In this document: positions 17,207 through 25,782 of the stretch, piece by piece
Position numbering within the stretch: position 1 is the stretch's first letter
Layout: each line of letters begins with the position of its first letter
DNA from: Bradyrhizobium lablabi
GTDB lineage: Bacteria > Pseudomonadota > Alphaproteobacteria > Rhizobiales > Xanthobacteraceae
Direction of reading: 5' to 3'
NCBI RefSeq assembly: GCF_001440475.1
Contig: NZ_LLYB01000074.1
Span: 2,284-47,456 of the forward strand
DNA length: 45,173 nt
Notes under the pieces: generated by a model
The model's input: the letters and a program-made list of their open reading frames with translations, nothing else
Databases searched by the model: none
What the model was told of the DNA's origin: nothing
Position numbers and translations under genes: made by a program

Positions 17207-17332
17207 AACCCGTGTCTCCTCCGCTTGGACTCCAGTGAACGAAACGGACCGCCCGGTGCAGGGTTCCCAACAAACGTTAAGGACGCGACCACCGTGACGT
17301 GAAAGGGATTTGGGGCCGCACGGAGGTTCGTC

Positions 17333-17536
17333 ATGAAGAAAAAGCGCAATCGCAGCCGCCCGGTCCTCACGCTTCAGGAGCGGCTGGGCCAAATTGCCCT
17401 TCGCGCGCGGGAAGAGGCCGCCGGCCTGCCGCCGGGCCCGGAACGCGACCGTCTGATCGAAACAGCGATGGCAAACGAGGCTGCGGCCACCATCGATCGC
17501 TGGCTTTCGTCCCCCGGCTTGCAGGGCCCCAAATAG
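17333..17536 (+). CDS. Small hypothetical basic protein
   Basis: 67 residues with a clear GGAGG ribosome site seven bases before the ATG. The N-terminus is strongly basic (MKKKRNRSRP); the rest is helical and Ala/Glu/Arg-rich (LGQIALRAREEAAGLPPGPERD), ending in a short Trp-containing segment. No signal, membrane segment or cysteine. It is divergent from the Crp/Fnr gene. Short proteins of this type occur widely in rhizobia; function unknown. Confidence 0.6.
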   Translation: MKKKRNRSRPVLTLQERLGQIALRAREEAAGLPPGPERDRLIETAMANEAAATIDRWLSSPGLQGPK

Positions 17537-17646
17537 TCCAGCTTTGGAACGTGCCTGGCTGGCTGCTCCTCGTTTGCGGCGCGGCCAGGAGAATGAACTC
17601 ACGCTTGCGTTCATGCGGAACGTGACTTGGGTTCTTGCCTGGATGT

Positions 17647-17670
17647 TTACTTGGACTTTTACTTGGGCTT
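17647..17670. repeat. 12-base tandem repeat across a stop codon
   Basis: TTACTTGGACTT (17647-17658) and TTACTTGGGCTT (17659-17670) are adjacent 12-base copies with one difference. On the minus strand one copy encodes the final Lys-Pro-Lys-stop codons of the DUF6894-like gene, and the second lies just past the stop. Confidence 0.7.
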
Positions 17671-17889
17671 TTCGGCGCAGACGTGAATCACGTAGAGCGG
17701 ATTGGAGAACTCGTCGGTTACCTCCATCCGCCAGTCCATACCCGGGCGCAACTTTCCGTCGAGATCCTGGATGATCTGTCCCGCGGTTACCGTTGCTTCC
17801 CGCCATGCCGCTCGCACGTCGGGTAATTCTTCACCTTCCTCGTCAAGTTCGATCCTGTCGTAATACACGTTGAAAAAGTAACGTGGCAT
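17659..17889 (-). CDS. DUF6894-like small protein
   Basis: 76 residues beginning MPRYFFNVYYDRIELDEEGE, a hallmark start of the short rhizobial DUF6894 proteins. The acidic turn DEEGEELPD is followed by an Ala/Glu helix (AAWREATVTAGQIIQDLDG) and a final beta-like segment (LYVIHVCAEKPK). AAGGGAA precedes the ATG. No known function; many bradyrhizobial genomes have several copies. Part of a run of small minus-strand genes. Confidence 0.75.
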   Translation of the reverse strand: MPRYFFNVYYDRIELDEEGEELPDVRAAWREATVTAGQIIQDLDGKLRPGMDWRMEVTDEFSNPLYVIHVCAEKPK

Positions 17890-17994
17890 GAGGGCATTCC
17901 CTTACGGCGCATGAATTTCGACCCATACGCAACTAAAACTCCTTGGCTGACGGCTACTTTTCGCCCGGCCTCTTCATCACCATCGTCAGTTCCC

Positions 17995-18153
17995 TCAATG
18001 CGTGTTCGATTCCTGCCATTTGTCTGGGTCGGATTTGGTCGTGCCGGACCTCTGTTCCTTTTCGGGGTTGCCCTTCCACGGCTTGTCGGTTTGCCTGTGC
18101 GTTCCCCAATCGCTCTGCTGACGCGGGTCGTCCTTGGAAGTTTCCTTGCTCAT
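17995..18153 (-). CDS. Short hydrophilic, probably disordered protein
   Basis: 52 residues from the ATG at 18153, with an AGGAGG site seven bases upstream; the longer in-frame reading to 18273 lacks support. The product is almost entirely polar (Lys, Asp, Gln, Ser, Pro, Trp), with repeated WGTH, PWKG and KWQE pieces, and is likely intrinsically disordered. The composition recalls small stress or desiccation proteins, but no family is recognised. Its ribosome site is self-complementary (see 18161-18173). Confidence 0.55.
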   Translation of the reverse strand: MSKETSKDDPRQQSDWGTHRQTDKPWKGNPEKEQRSGTTKSDPDKWQESNTH

Positions 18154-18160
18154 GCCGCTA

Positions 18161-18173
18161 CCTCCTAGGGAGG
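18161..18173 (-). promoter_or_regulatory. Hairpin that contains the ribosome-binding site
   Basis: On the minus strand CCTCC-CTA-GGAGG forms a five-base-pair stem whose 3' arm is the ribosome-binding GGAGG of the 52-residue gene. When folded, the site would be hidden, so translation might depend on unfolding (temperature, ribosome loading or a partner RNA). Confidence 0.35.
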
Positions 18174-18302
18174 AATAGGCGTCAACCCCGCCAAAGGTTC
18201 CTGTTACCTGCAGAGTGCAGCGCCCGGGCCGGCCGCAAGTCGCGAATGAGGCTTGCCGCGAATTTCTCGCCAACCCGAAGGAAGTGTCGTTTTCACAGCA
18301 AC

Positions 18303-19217
18303 TTAGGCTGAAATCTGGAGAACGGAACCGAGCAAAGGCTTGGTTATGTCGCGATGAGACGCGAGGGCGGCGCCGAGCAGCTTTTCCTTGCGACGGCGAT
18401 AACCCGGCGGCTTCTTTGCTTTGTCCTTTTTTGCTTGCGGCCCATCGTCGGCAAGACTGGCAAAGCGCTGGAGATCGCGGAGATCGCCCAATGCGCGCTG
18501 CAGCCGTTTTGCCGGCCGGTGCAGATGATGCAATTCATTGCGACCCCACAGGCTGACGGTTTCCGTCAGTGCTTCAAGCATGTAGCGGAAACGTTTGAAC
18601 TTGATCCGTAATCGGTGACGGCGCGACGCATCCAGGGCCTTCAGGCGCCGCCCCCTGCGGACCAATCGCCCGTGCCAGCGGTTGAGTTCACGGACGCAAT
18701 AGATTTGCAGAGCCTCCGCGTCCTTGCACCGCTGCCAGCGCGCCAGCCATGGCCCCTGTCTGATCCAGTCCGCCATTGCCAAGATCAGATGTTGCGTCCG
18801 AACCGAGCGCAGGCAGCGAACCAGTTGGCGGTGGTCCCGCATCTGGCGTTGATCAAGCTGCTCCCCGATCATGCGCTGCGCCCATGCGCGGTATCGCTTG
18901 TGGCGCGCATATTCCACCAGGACATCACTGTCGCGCGCGGCGCCGAGCGCGCCATTCAGCCACGCGATCTCCTTCTTCAGACGCAGCCATTCCGCATCGA
19001 CCACGATCGGCGCGAAGAACGCCACGGCGGCGCGCAACCGCGTGATGGCGATGCGGATCTGATGCACGGCCTCGGCGTCGCCGGCGCATGCGCTGCTGTG
19101 ATGGGCCTCGATGGCCGCGACGCAGTCGCGTGCCATCGCCTGGAATGCCGTTGCACAATCGAGGCTTGCCGCCGCGGGCACCTTGCGCCGGCTGGACTTC
19201 CTGGTCGGCGCCGCCAT
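18303..19217 (-). CDS. CHAD-domain protein
   Basis: 304 residues from the ATG at 19217. Conserved His and Arg/Lys residues of the alpha-helical CHAD fold are visible (AVHQIRIAITRLRAAVAFF near residues 50-68; RLRIKFKRFRYMLEAL further on). The protein is very basic, and CHAD domains bind inorganic polyphosphate and associate with polyP or PHA granules. It begins two bases after the stop of the phosphotransferase/ATPase gene and is third in the adh operon. The C-terminal tail is Lys-rich (AKKDKAKKPPGYRRRKEK), fitting a polyanion ligand. The granule role here is inferred. Confidence 0.85.
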   Translation of the reverse strand: MAAPTRKSSRRKVPAAASLDCATAFQAMARDCVAAIEAHHSSACAGDAEAVHQIRIAITRLRAAVAFFAPIVVDAEWLRLKKEIAWLNGALGAARDSDVLVEYARHKRYRAWAQRMIGEQLDQRQMRDHRQLVRCLRSVRTQHLILAMADWIRQGPWLARWQRCKDAEALQIYCVRELNRWHGRLVRRGRRLKALDASRRHRLRIKFKRFRYMLEALTETVSLWGRNELHHLHRPAKRLQRALGDLRDLQRFASLADDGPQAKKDKAKKPPGYRRRKEKLLGAALASHRDITKPLLGSVLQISA

Positions 19218-19219
19218 CG

Positions 19220-20782
19220 TCAACTCACCCCCCGCGCGACGAGCGCAGCACAAGCGTTGCGTAATGACTGATCCGGTGTTCCTGAAGCATCGATGATATG
19301 CCAGTTTACCGCGCCGGTCGTATCCTGTTTCAGGGCGATATGCCGCGTTGCATCGGATGCATCATCCCTGCGCTGCTCGATCCGCGCCAACCTGGTCGCC
19401 AGATCTGCGGTCAGAAACAGGCCAACAAAGCATGCGCCCCACCTGGCCGCGAGGTCGGCGATTTCGGTGCGTTCTTCTTCTTGCAAATACATGGCATCGA
19501 GTATGACCGAGCAGCCCTGGGCGAGGACACGCTGGGCGGTGCCCACCAGCGCGTCGTATACACGTTTCGTAGTATCTGGCCGATAGGCGGTTTCCGGCAA
19601 AGCGGTGGTTTCGCTGATGCCGAACAGGCGCTTGCGCACGACATCTGAGCGGATGATGACCGCACCGGGCGGAGGATCGATCAGGCCCGCGAGCCCGCGA
19701 GCAAGCACCGACTTGCCTGTCCCCGACAGCCCGCCGATTGTCACCAGCAGTGGCGGCTTGGGCATGATGAGACGTCCCGCCAGGTCGAAATACCGCTTGG
19801 CCTCCTGCCACACCGCGTCGCTCTCTCCGGCCTGTTCGCTCTTCACGAACAGCACATGCGCCCGGATCGCCGCCCGCACCGACAGGAACAGCGGCAGCAG
19901 GCGGAGGCCGTCGATCTGTTCATCCGCCGCCTCCGCAAGGTAACGATTGAACACCGCGTTTGCCGCCGCACGCTGGTCGAAATGGATCAGATCCATCAGC
20001 GTGAAGGCGAGATCGTAAAGCACATCCGTTGTGGCGATGACCGGATCGAATTCGATGGCATCGAACAACAGCGGCCGGCCGTCCACCAGGGCAATATTGG
20101 CAAGATGCAGATCGCCATGGCAACGGCGTACGAACCCTCGCTCGGCACGCTGCCTGAGCAACGGCTGCAATGTCGTTGCAAAATCGCGGCTCGCGGCATC
20201 GAGCCGGTCGACGGCAACGGCATCAAGCCCGCGCACGGTGCGAAACTTTGCGGTATTGCGGTCGATGATCGGTCGAATGGAGGCCAGCCAGCTTTCCCCG
20301 CCCGCATGCGGCGCCTTGCCGTGGGATCGCAAAATGGCGTCGGCCGTGGCGGTCGCAAGCGATGCATCGATCGTCTTCGATTTCGCGACACAATCGAGCG
20401 ACTGCGTCTCGTCGAACCGCGTCATTTCGACCGCCCATTCGACCGGAGTGCCCGTGCCGCCGATTTCAAAGGTGCCGTCGGAATTGCGCGTGATGGCGAC
20501 AACCCGCCGGTAGAGCTCGGGAGCATTGCCGGCGTTGACTTTCAGTTCTTCCTCGCAGGCGCGCTTGCGCTTTTCCAACGACGAGTAATCGAGGAATGGC
20601 AAGCGCACGGCGCGTTTGATCTTCAAAGCCCGATCCGCGCCGAGAAAGACCATGGAGGCGTGCGTGTCGATCCGCCTGCCGCCCTTGGCCGGACCGAAGC
20701 TGGAGCCGTCGAGGAACTTCAGCACCTCCCGTTGCGGGTCGGCCTCGGTGACGGCTGCATCGGCGGACGGCTGTGCGGTCAT
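19220..20782 (-). CDS. Bifunctional aminoglycoside-phosphotransferase-like / P-loop kinase protein
   Basis: 520 residues. The N-terminal half is an APH/choline-kinase-like fold with the catalytic loop HGDLHLANI (222-230) and the metal-binding DAIEFD (241-246). The C-terminal half (from about 342) is a P-loop kinase-like domain with Walker A GGLSGTGKS (350-358). This two-domain arrangement is a known but poorly studied family. The substrate is unknown, and antibiotic resistance should not be assumed. The start overlaps the adh stop by four bases (ATGA), so they are co-translated. The CHAD gene follows. Confidence 0.88.
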   Translation of the reverse strand: MTAQPSADAAVTEADPQREVLKFLDGSSFGPAKGGRRIDTHASMVFLGADRALKIKRAVRLPFLDYSSLEKRKRACEEELKVNAGNAPELYRRVVAITRNSDGTFEIGGTGTPVEWAVEMTRFDETQSLDCVAKSKTIDASLATATADAILRSHGKAPHAGGESWLASIRPIIDRNTAKFRTVRGLDAVAVDRLDAASRDFATTLQPLLRQRAERGFVRRCHGDLHLANIALVDGRPLLFDAIEFDPVIATTDVLYDLAFTLMDLIHFDQRAAANAVFNRYLAEAADEQIDGLRLLPLFLSVRAAIRAHVLFVKSEQAGESDAVWQEAKRYFDLAGRLIMPKPPLLVTIGGLSGTGKSVLARGLAGLIDPPPGAVIIRSDVVRKRLFGISETTALPETAYRPDTTKRVYDALVGTAQRVLAQGCSVILDAMYLQEEERTEIADLAARWGACFVGLFLTADLATRLARIEQRRDDASDATRHIALKQDTTGAVNWHIIDASGTPDQSLRNACAALVARGVS

Positions 20783-21762
20783 GGCTGCAGCACGGCGGCG
20801 CCGGTGATCTGCCCGGCCCGCAGCTTCGAGAGAACTTCGTTTGCTTGTCGCAACGGAAACACGCTGGTGTGCGTCCTGATGCCCGCTTGCGCGGCGGTCC
20901 TGAAGAATTCGATACCGTCATTGCGCGTCAGGTTGGCGACCGAAAGCAGCTGCCGTTCCTCCCAGAGCAGGCGGTATGGAAATTCGGGGATGTCCGACAT
21001 GTGAATGCCGGCGCAGACCACGCGCCCGCCCTTGCGGACGGCGCGCAGAGCCAATGGCACGAGAGCGCCGACCGGTGCGTAGATGATGGCGGCGTCGAGC
21101 GGCACCGGAGGCAGGTCCTCCGATCCGCCGGCCCATTCTGCGCCGAGCGATCTTGCAAGCGCCTGCGCATCCGTGTCGCCCGCGCGGGTGAACGCATAGA
21201 CCGACCGGCCCTGCCACCGCGCCACCTGCGCAACGATATGCCCGGCCGCGCCGAAACCGAAAATGCCGAGATGCATCCCCTCACCCGCCATCACCAGCGA
21301 GCGCCAACCGATCAGGCCTGCGCAAAGCAGCGGCGCGATGGCGACATCATCGCCGGCCTCGCCGAGCGGAAAGCAATAGCTGCTATCCGTGACGAGATGC
21401 GTGGCAAAGCCGCCGTCGCGCGTGTAACCGGTGAAGCGCGGCCGGTCGCACAGATTTTCGCGGCCGCTTCGGCAATAGGAACATTCGCCGCAGGTATGCC
21501 CGAGCCAGGGGACGCCCACCCTCTCGCCGATCATGCGAGAAGTTGCACCGGGACCAAGGGCCTCCACGCGGCCAACCACCTCATGGCCGGGAACGATCGG
21601 ATAGGCGATGTCAGGCAATTCTCCATCGACGACGTGCAGATCGGTCCGGCACACGCCGCAGGCGCCGACCTTGATGCGCACTTCGCCGGGCCCAGGCATC
21701 GGTTCCTTTCGCAGTTCGAATTGCAGCGGCGCGCCGGGCGCATTCAGGACCATGGCGTGCAT
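20779..21762 (-). CDS. Zinc-dependent alcohol dehydrogenase
   Basis: 327 residues from the ATG at 21762. Catalytic zinc ligands are Cys38, His60 (with Glu61) and Cys147; the structural zinc site is Cys91, Cys94, Cys97 and Cys105. A Rossmann segment IFGFGAAGHIVAQVA follows at about residue 173. The wording resembles the AdhP/AdhA group that oxidises ethanol or reduces acetaldehyde with NAD(H). With a perfect FixK box 65 bases upstream, a fermentative or redox-balancing role under low oxygen is likely. First gene of adh-APH/kinase-CHAD. Confidence 0.9.
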   Translation of the reverse strand: MHAMVLNAPGAPLQFELRKEPMPGPGEVRIKVGACGVCRTDLHVVDGELPDIAYPIVPGHEVVGRVEALGPGATSRMIGERVGVPWLGHTCGECSYCRSGRENLCDRPRFTGYTRDGGFATHLVTDSSYCFPLGEAGDDVAIAPLLCAGLIGWRSLVMAGEGMHLGIFGFGAAGHIVAQVARWQGRSVYAFTRAGDTDAQALARSLGAEWAGGSEDLPPVPLDAAIIYAPVGALVPLALRAVRKGGRVVCAGIHMSDIPEFPYRLLWEERQLLSVANLTRNDGIEFFRTAAQAGIRTHTSVFPLRQANEVLSKLRAGQITGAAVLQP

Positions 21763-21820
21763 GTTATCCCTTATCCTCACGCAAGCGTGTGCAGCCTAAC
21801 CGCCGCGAACAGGAGCACGT

Positions 21821-21834
21821 TTGATCCTTGTCAA
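21821..21834. promoter_or_regulatory. FixK/FNR box between adh operon and CBS-BON gene
   Basis: TTGATCCTTGTCAA is a perfect TTGA-N6-TCAA site, centred about 65 bases before the adh start and about 108 bases before the CBS-BON start at 21936. Distance favours the adh operon; the divergent gene could also respond. Confidence 0.77.
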
Positions 21835-21935
21835 TCGAGCCCGAGGGCACATTCTCTAACATGGCTAGGTAAGCAGCGCTGCGCCAGCCGTGGCGCTCTG
21901 CCATTTCCGGACGGCATGGAACAGGAGATCGTCAC

Positions 21936-22658
21936 ATGCGTGCCCACCAGATCATGACCCGCTCCGTTGTCACGATCGCGCCTGATGCCACTATCACTGA
22001 GGCTGCCAACACCATGCTGCGGCATCACGTCAGCGGCCTCCCCGTAGTCGATGCCGCCGGAGCCCTCGTCGGCATCGTTTCCCAAGGCGATTTCATTCGC
22101 CGCAGCGAGATCGGCACGCAGCGCAAGCGCGGCCGCTGGCTTAGAGTCCTGTTGGGCGACTCCGCCGTCGATTACGTTCAAGAGCACGGCCGCAGGGTCT
22201 CGGACGTCATGACCAATGACCCGGTCACCGTTACCCAGGACGCGACGCTGGAAGAGATCGTCAATGCGATGGAGACCAACGGCGTCAAGCGTCTGCCGGT
22301 GATGGACGGCGCCAGGCTCGTCGGCATCGTGTCGCGCACCAATCTAATGCAGGCGGTCGCAAGTCTTGCTGATGAAATCCCCGATCCGACCGCCGACGAC
22401 GACCACATTCGCAGCCGCGTGTTCGCCGCGATCGACAAGAACGATTGGAGCCCGTTCGGGCTCAACATTATCGTGCGCGACGGTATCGTACACCTGAGTG
22501 GCGTGATCACCGACGAACGCTCGCGGCAAGCGGCCATCGTGGCCGCGCAGAACGTCGCCGGCGTGAACAAGGTTCACGACCACCTGTGCTGGGTCGATAC
22601 CATGTCCGGGATGTTCCTGAAATCGCCCGAGGACATCGAGATGGCAAAGGCGGGCTAG
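21936..22658 (+). CDS. CBS-pair protein with C-terminal BON domain
   Basis: 240 residues. Two CBS motifs (about 5-62, MRAHQIMTRSVVTIAPDATI; about 88-145, VSDVMTNDPVTVTQDATLEE) make one Bateman module that typically binds adenine nucleotides. A BON domain follows at about 155-222 (IIVRDGIVHLSGVITDERSR, VAGVNKVHDHL). BON domains often bind membranes or peptidoglycan, but no signal peptide is present, so the protein is probably cytosolic. CAGGAG lies before the ATG. It converges with another CBS gene, and a hairpin overlaps its stop. Probably an energy-state sensor in the hypoxia island. Confidence 0.9.
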   Translation: MRAHQIMTRSVVTIAPDATITEAANTMLRHHVSGLPVVDAAGALVGIVSQGDFIRRSEIGTQRKRGRWLRVLLGDSAVDYVQEHGRRVSDVMTNDPVTVTQDATLEEIVNAMETNGVKRLPVMDGARLVGIVSRTNLMQAVASLADEIPDPTADDDHIRSRVFAAIDKNDWSPFGLNIIVRDGIVHLSGVITDERSRQAAIVAAQNVAGVNKVHDHLCWVDTMSGMFLKSPEDIEMAKAG

Positions 22659-22665
22659 GCCCGCC
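22649..22665. terminator. GC-rich hairpin over the stop codon of the CBS-BON gene
   Basis: GGCGGGC (22649-22655) and GCCCGCC (22659-22665) form a perfect seven-base-pair stem whose three-base loop is the TAG stop codon. It sits between convergent genes and could slow or end transcription, but no T-run follows. Confidence 0.4.
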
Positions 22666-22689
22666 GGCACATCCCGCGGGGCGGACGAC

Positions 22690-23115
22690 CTATCTGCGCG
22701 CGCTCTCGGTCAGCGCGCGCATGATGTCTCCGCGCGAGATGATCCCGACCAGCCGCTGCTCGGCATCCAGCACCGGCAGGCTCTTCATCCGGTGGTCCAC
22801 CATCAGTTGCAGGACGCGGGTCAGTTTCGTTGCCGGATCGACATAGATGAATTCCGGCGTCATCACATCCACCACCATCCGCGACAGCAGGTCGTCATAG
22901 GCCGGCACCATGCGGCCGGGGTTGAAGGCGAAACATTTCAGGAAATCGAAATTGCTCACGATGCCGACTATGTCGTCGCCCTCGCGTACCGGATAGCAGT
23001 TGAAATCATCGGCCTCGAACATCCCATGCAATTCGCGCATGCTGTTGTCGCGCGAAACTGTCTTCACTTCGCGCGTCATGTATTGTCCGACGGTTGCTTC
23101 GAGAAATTTATGCAT
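22690..23115 (-). CDS. CBS-domain protein (Bateman module)
   Basis: 141 residues from the ATG at 23115; the longer reading to 23181 overlaps the upstream gene without reason. Two CBS repeats fill the protein (VGQYMTREVKTVSRDNSMRE at about 9-28, MVVDVMTPEFIYVDPATKLT at about 80-99), and there is no other domain. Such stand-alone pairs bind AMP/ATP-type ligands and change conformation. It follows the Usp gene by 25 bases and shares its promoter. A hypoxia-linked CBS-only protein is known in mycobacteria (Hrp1), a functional parallel only. Confidence 0.88.
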   Translation of the reverse strand: MHKFLEATVGQYMTREVKTVSRDNSMRELHGMFEADDFNCYPVREGDDIVGIVSNFDFLKCFAFNPGRMVPAYDDLLSRMVVDVMTPEFIYVDPATKLTRVLQLMVDHRMKSLPVLDAEQRLVGIISRGDIMRALTESARR

Positions 23116-23140
23116 GGTGGGTCCTCGCCATTGCAAATTC

Positions 23141-23968
23141 TCAACGGGACAGGAACGCGCAGCGGCGCGATTCAGTTGCAAGGTGGCGTGTCACGCCGCT
23201 CAGCACCCATTCGCGCAATCGCGAGTGACCGTAGGCGCCGGCGATCACGGCGCCCGCTCCGACATCGGCGGCAATCTTCTCGAGCTGTTCGGTCACGCCG
23301 CCGGCCTTCTCGGGAACGAGGGTGTTCGCCTCGATGCCGTGGCCGCGCAGCCATCCGGCCACGTCGGCAACATGCGAGAGCGCATCCGCGCGACGGTCAT
23401 CCTGCTCCGGAACCTCCGCAACGGTGACTTCCGTTGCAGCAGCCAGAATCGGCAGAGCATCGAACACGGCCCGGCGTGCTTCCCGCACGTCCTTCCAGGC
23501 GATCAGAACGCTTCTCAGATCGAGCCATTCGGCTCTGGGTGGCACCACAATGAGCGGCCGGCCCGCTTGCATCACCAGATCGCTCGGATCGGGAGCCACA
23601 TTGGGGTCCACCAGGGTCTCAGAACGGGCGCCGACCACGAGGATATCGGCGGCTCTTGCCTGCTGCAGCACGTAGGGGACCGGTAACGTGCGGCTGGCGC
23701 GCCACTCCACGGCCGTTGCACGCTTTTCGACCGAAGCACGAAACTCCGATTCGAGTTCCGACAACTGTCGCTCGATAGCGACGGTCTCCTCTTCCAGCAG
23801 CTTTTGCGCAAAGGCGCCACTCGCGAAGTACATCGGCGGCCTGAGATCCGAGGCGGCAACGCCGATAACCCGCGCGCCGAATCGTTCGGCGATATCTCCG
23901 GCCACCCTGAGGCAGGCATCGTTGGGCCGATCCAGCGCCAGACCGACCATGACGGTTTTGTAGTCCAT
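23141..23968 (-). CDS. Tandem universal stress protein (UspA family)
   Basis: 275 residues from the ATG at 23968 (MDYKTVMVGLALD). The longer frame to 24049 overlaps the promoter and is rejected. Two Usp domains; the second ends AGAYGHSRLREWVLSGVTRHL, fitting the ATP-binding glycine pattern. The linker around residues 65-90 is a long charged helix (QKLLEEETVAIERQLSELES). Upstream is a near-consensus FixK box. It is co-directional with the CBS gene and divergent from fixL. Confidence 0.92.
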   Translation of the reverse strand: MDYKTVMVGLALDRPNDACLRVAGDIAERFGARVIGVAASDLRPPMYFASGAFAQKLLEEETVAIERQLSELESEFRASVEKRATAVEWRASRTLPVPYVLQQARAADILVVGARSETLVDPNVAPDPSDLVMQAGRPLIVVPPRAEWLDLRSVLIAWKDVREARRAVFDALPILAAATEVTVAEVPEQDDRRADALSHVADVAGWLRGHGIEANTLVPEKAGGVTEQLEKIAADVGAGAVIAGAYGHSRLREWVLSGVTRHLATESRRCAFLSR

Positions 23969-24051
23969 TACCTGCTCCACGCCTTGGGACGAAATGCCGT
24001 ACGGGCCCTGCCCGCACAGCGGCATCCTAGGGGCTCGCGCCGTTTTCAACC

Positions 24052-24065
24052 TGACCTAGATCAAG
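24052..24065. promoter_or_regulatory. FixK/FNR-like box with one mismatch, upstream of Usp-CBS
   Basis: CTGACCTAGATCAA matches TTGA-N6-TCAA except for the first base. Its centre is about 90 bases before the Usp start at 23968, much like the box of the second Usp gene (94 bases). It lies 176 bases before fixL, on the other side. Confidence 0.6.
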
Positions 24066-24240
24066 AATCCCGTTCGGCTCTTCGAGGTGCCCGCCATCGC
24101 CGTATGCCGCCGGCAGGAATTCGAAAATTTGCGCATATTATCAAATGGATATTGAACCTTTATGATGTCGCTTCGCCGCGGTTTCCAACGCCCGATCTAA
24201 TGCGGTATCTGATGAGTCGGAGCAGCCCAGAAGGCGAAGC

Positions 24241-25782
24241 ATGTTCAGCGCCGACCGACCCTTTCGAGATCAAGACCCGCTCGACGCCAACACCCGCAGC
24301 GGTGCCGAGGGATCGGGCGTCGGCGCGTGGGATCTCGAGCTGTCGACCCGCAGGCTGAGCTGGTCCAGCGCCGCACGGAAGCTCTTCGGCATCGAGCCGG
24401 ATGCGCCTGTCGACTACGATCTCTTCCTATCCCTGCTCGATGCGCAAGACCGCGACCGAACGGCAGAGGCCGTGCAACAGTCGATCGCTACCGGATGCAG
24501 TTTCGACGTTCAGTACCGAGTGCGCCGGCATTCGGAGGAAGGGCACTGGGTGCGTGCGCTCGGCACGACCATCAATGGTCCCGACGGCACTCCCGCCCGG
24601 CTCAGCGGCGTGATGATCGACATCAACCGCGAGAAGCGGCTTGAGGATTCGGTCAGGACGCGCGAGCGGCACTTTCGCTCGATTCTGGACACGATTCCGG
24701 ATGCGATGATCGTCATCGACCAGAATGGCATCATGCAATTTTTCTCCAGCGCCGCCGAGCGTCAGTTCGGCTACAGCGAACCCGAGGCGATCGGAAAAAA
24801 CATCAGCGGGCTGATGCCCGAGCCGGACCGCAGCCGTCACGACGGCTATATCGCGCGTTACCTGAAGACGGGCGAGCGGCGCATCATTGGCATCGGGCGT
24901 ATCGTCACCGGCATGCGCAAGGACGGCACGACGTTCCCGATGCATCTCACCATCGGCGAGATGCATTCCGCGGGAAGGCCCTTCTTTACCGGATTCGTCC
25001 GCGATCTCACCGAGCAGCAACAGACCCAGGCGCGGCTGCAGGAACTGCAATCCGAACTGGTTCACGTCTCCCGCCTGAGCGCGATGGGCGAGATGGCTTC
25101 CGCCCTCGCCCACGAACTCAATCAGCCGCTGTCTGCAATCAGCAATTACATGAAGGGATCGCGACGCCTGCTGGCCGGCAGCAGCGACGCCAACGCGCCG
25201 AAGATCGAAGTAGCGCTCGACCGCGCCGCGGAACAGGCGATCCGCGCCGGCGACATCATCAGGCGGTTGCGCAACTTCGTCGCCCGCGAAGCGTCCGAGA
25301 AGCGCGTTGAAAGCCTTTCAAAAATGATCGAAGAGGCCGGCGCGCTCGGGCTTACCGGCGCCCGCGAACAGGGCGTGTTCCTGCGCTTCAACCTCGATCC
25401 GACCTGCGACCTCGTGCTTGCCGACAGGGTCCAGATCCAGCAGGTGCTGGTCAACCTGTTCCGCAATGCGCTGGAAGCGATGGCGGCCTCGACGCACCGT
25501 GAACTGATTGCCTCAAATACCAGGGCCGCAGATGACATGATCGAAATCGCCGTTTCCGACAGCGGGTCCGGCTTCGCAGGCGACGCGCTTGCAAACCTGT
25601 TCCAGCCATTTTTCACGACGAAGGAGACCGGCATGGGTGTCGGCCTTTCCATCAGCCGCACCATCATCGAAACCCATGGCGGGCGGATGTGGGCCGAAAC
25701 CAACCAGTCCGGTGGCGCGACCTTCCGCTTCACGCTACCCGCTGCGCATGCCAAGGATATGACCGATGTCGGCGAACGCTAA
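24241..25782 (+). CDS. fixL: Oxygen-sensing haem histidine kinase FixL
   Basis: 513 residues from the ATG at 24241. PAS-A covers about 15-135 and the haem-binding PAS-B about 145-258, then the dimerisation/phosphoacceptor region and the ATPase domain ([21 protein letters not shown]). Haem ligand His200 (SRHDGYI), Arg220 (GIGRIVTG) and phospho-acceptor His291 (LAHELNQP) fall at the same numbers as in B. japonicum FixL, which also supports the start. No membrane helices, so it is the soluble bradyrhizobial type. When O2 leaves the haem the kinase autophosphorylates and activates FixJ. It overlaps fixJ by 17 bases. Confidence 0.97.
   Translation: MFSADRPFRDQDPLDANTRSGAEGSGVGAWDLELSTRRLSWSSAARKLFGIEPDAPVDYDLFLSLLDAQDRDRTAEAVQQSIATGCSFDVQYRVRRHSEEGHWVRALGTTINGPDGTPARLSGVMIDINREKRLEDSVRTRERHFRSILDTIPDAMIVIDQNGIMQFFSSAAERQFGYSEPEAIGKNISGLMPEPDRSRHDGYIARYLKTGERRIIGIGRIVTGMRKDGTTFPMHLTIGEMHSAGRPFFTGFVRDLTEQQQTQARLQELQSELVHVSRLSAMGEMASALAHELNQPLSAISNYMKGSRRLLAGSSDANAPKIEVALDRAAEQAIRAGDIIRRLRNFVAREASEKRVESLSKMIEEAGALGLTGAREQGVFLRFNLDPTCDLVLADRVQIQQVLVNLFRNALEAMAASTHRELIASNTRAADDMIEIAVSDSGSGFAGDALANLFQPFFTTKETGMGVGLSISRTIIETHGGRMWAETNQSGGATFRFTLPAAHAKDMTDVGER

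Noticed and set aside
17207..17806. 200-residue N-terminal extension of the Crp/Fnr protein
   Set aside because: Low-complexity, crosses two other small genes, and a good ribosome site with TTG start at 17206 gives a normal-length regulator.
19220..20782. Aminoglycoside resistance gene
   Set aside because: The APH-like fold is fused to a P-loop kinase-like domain and sits in an alcohol dehydrogenase operon; resistance cannot be inferred.
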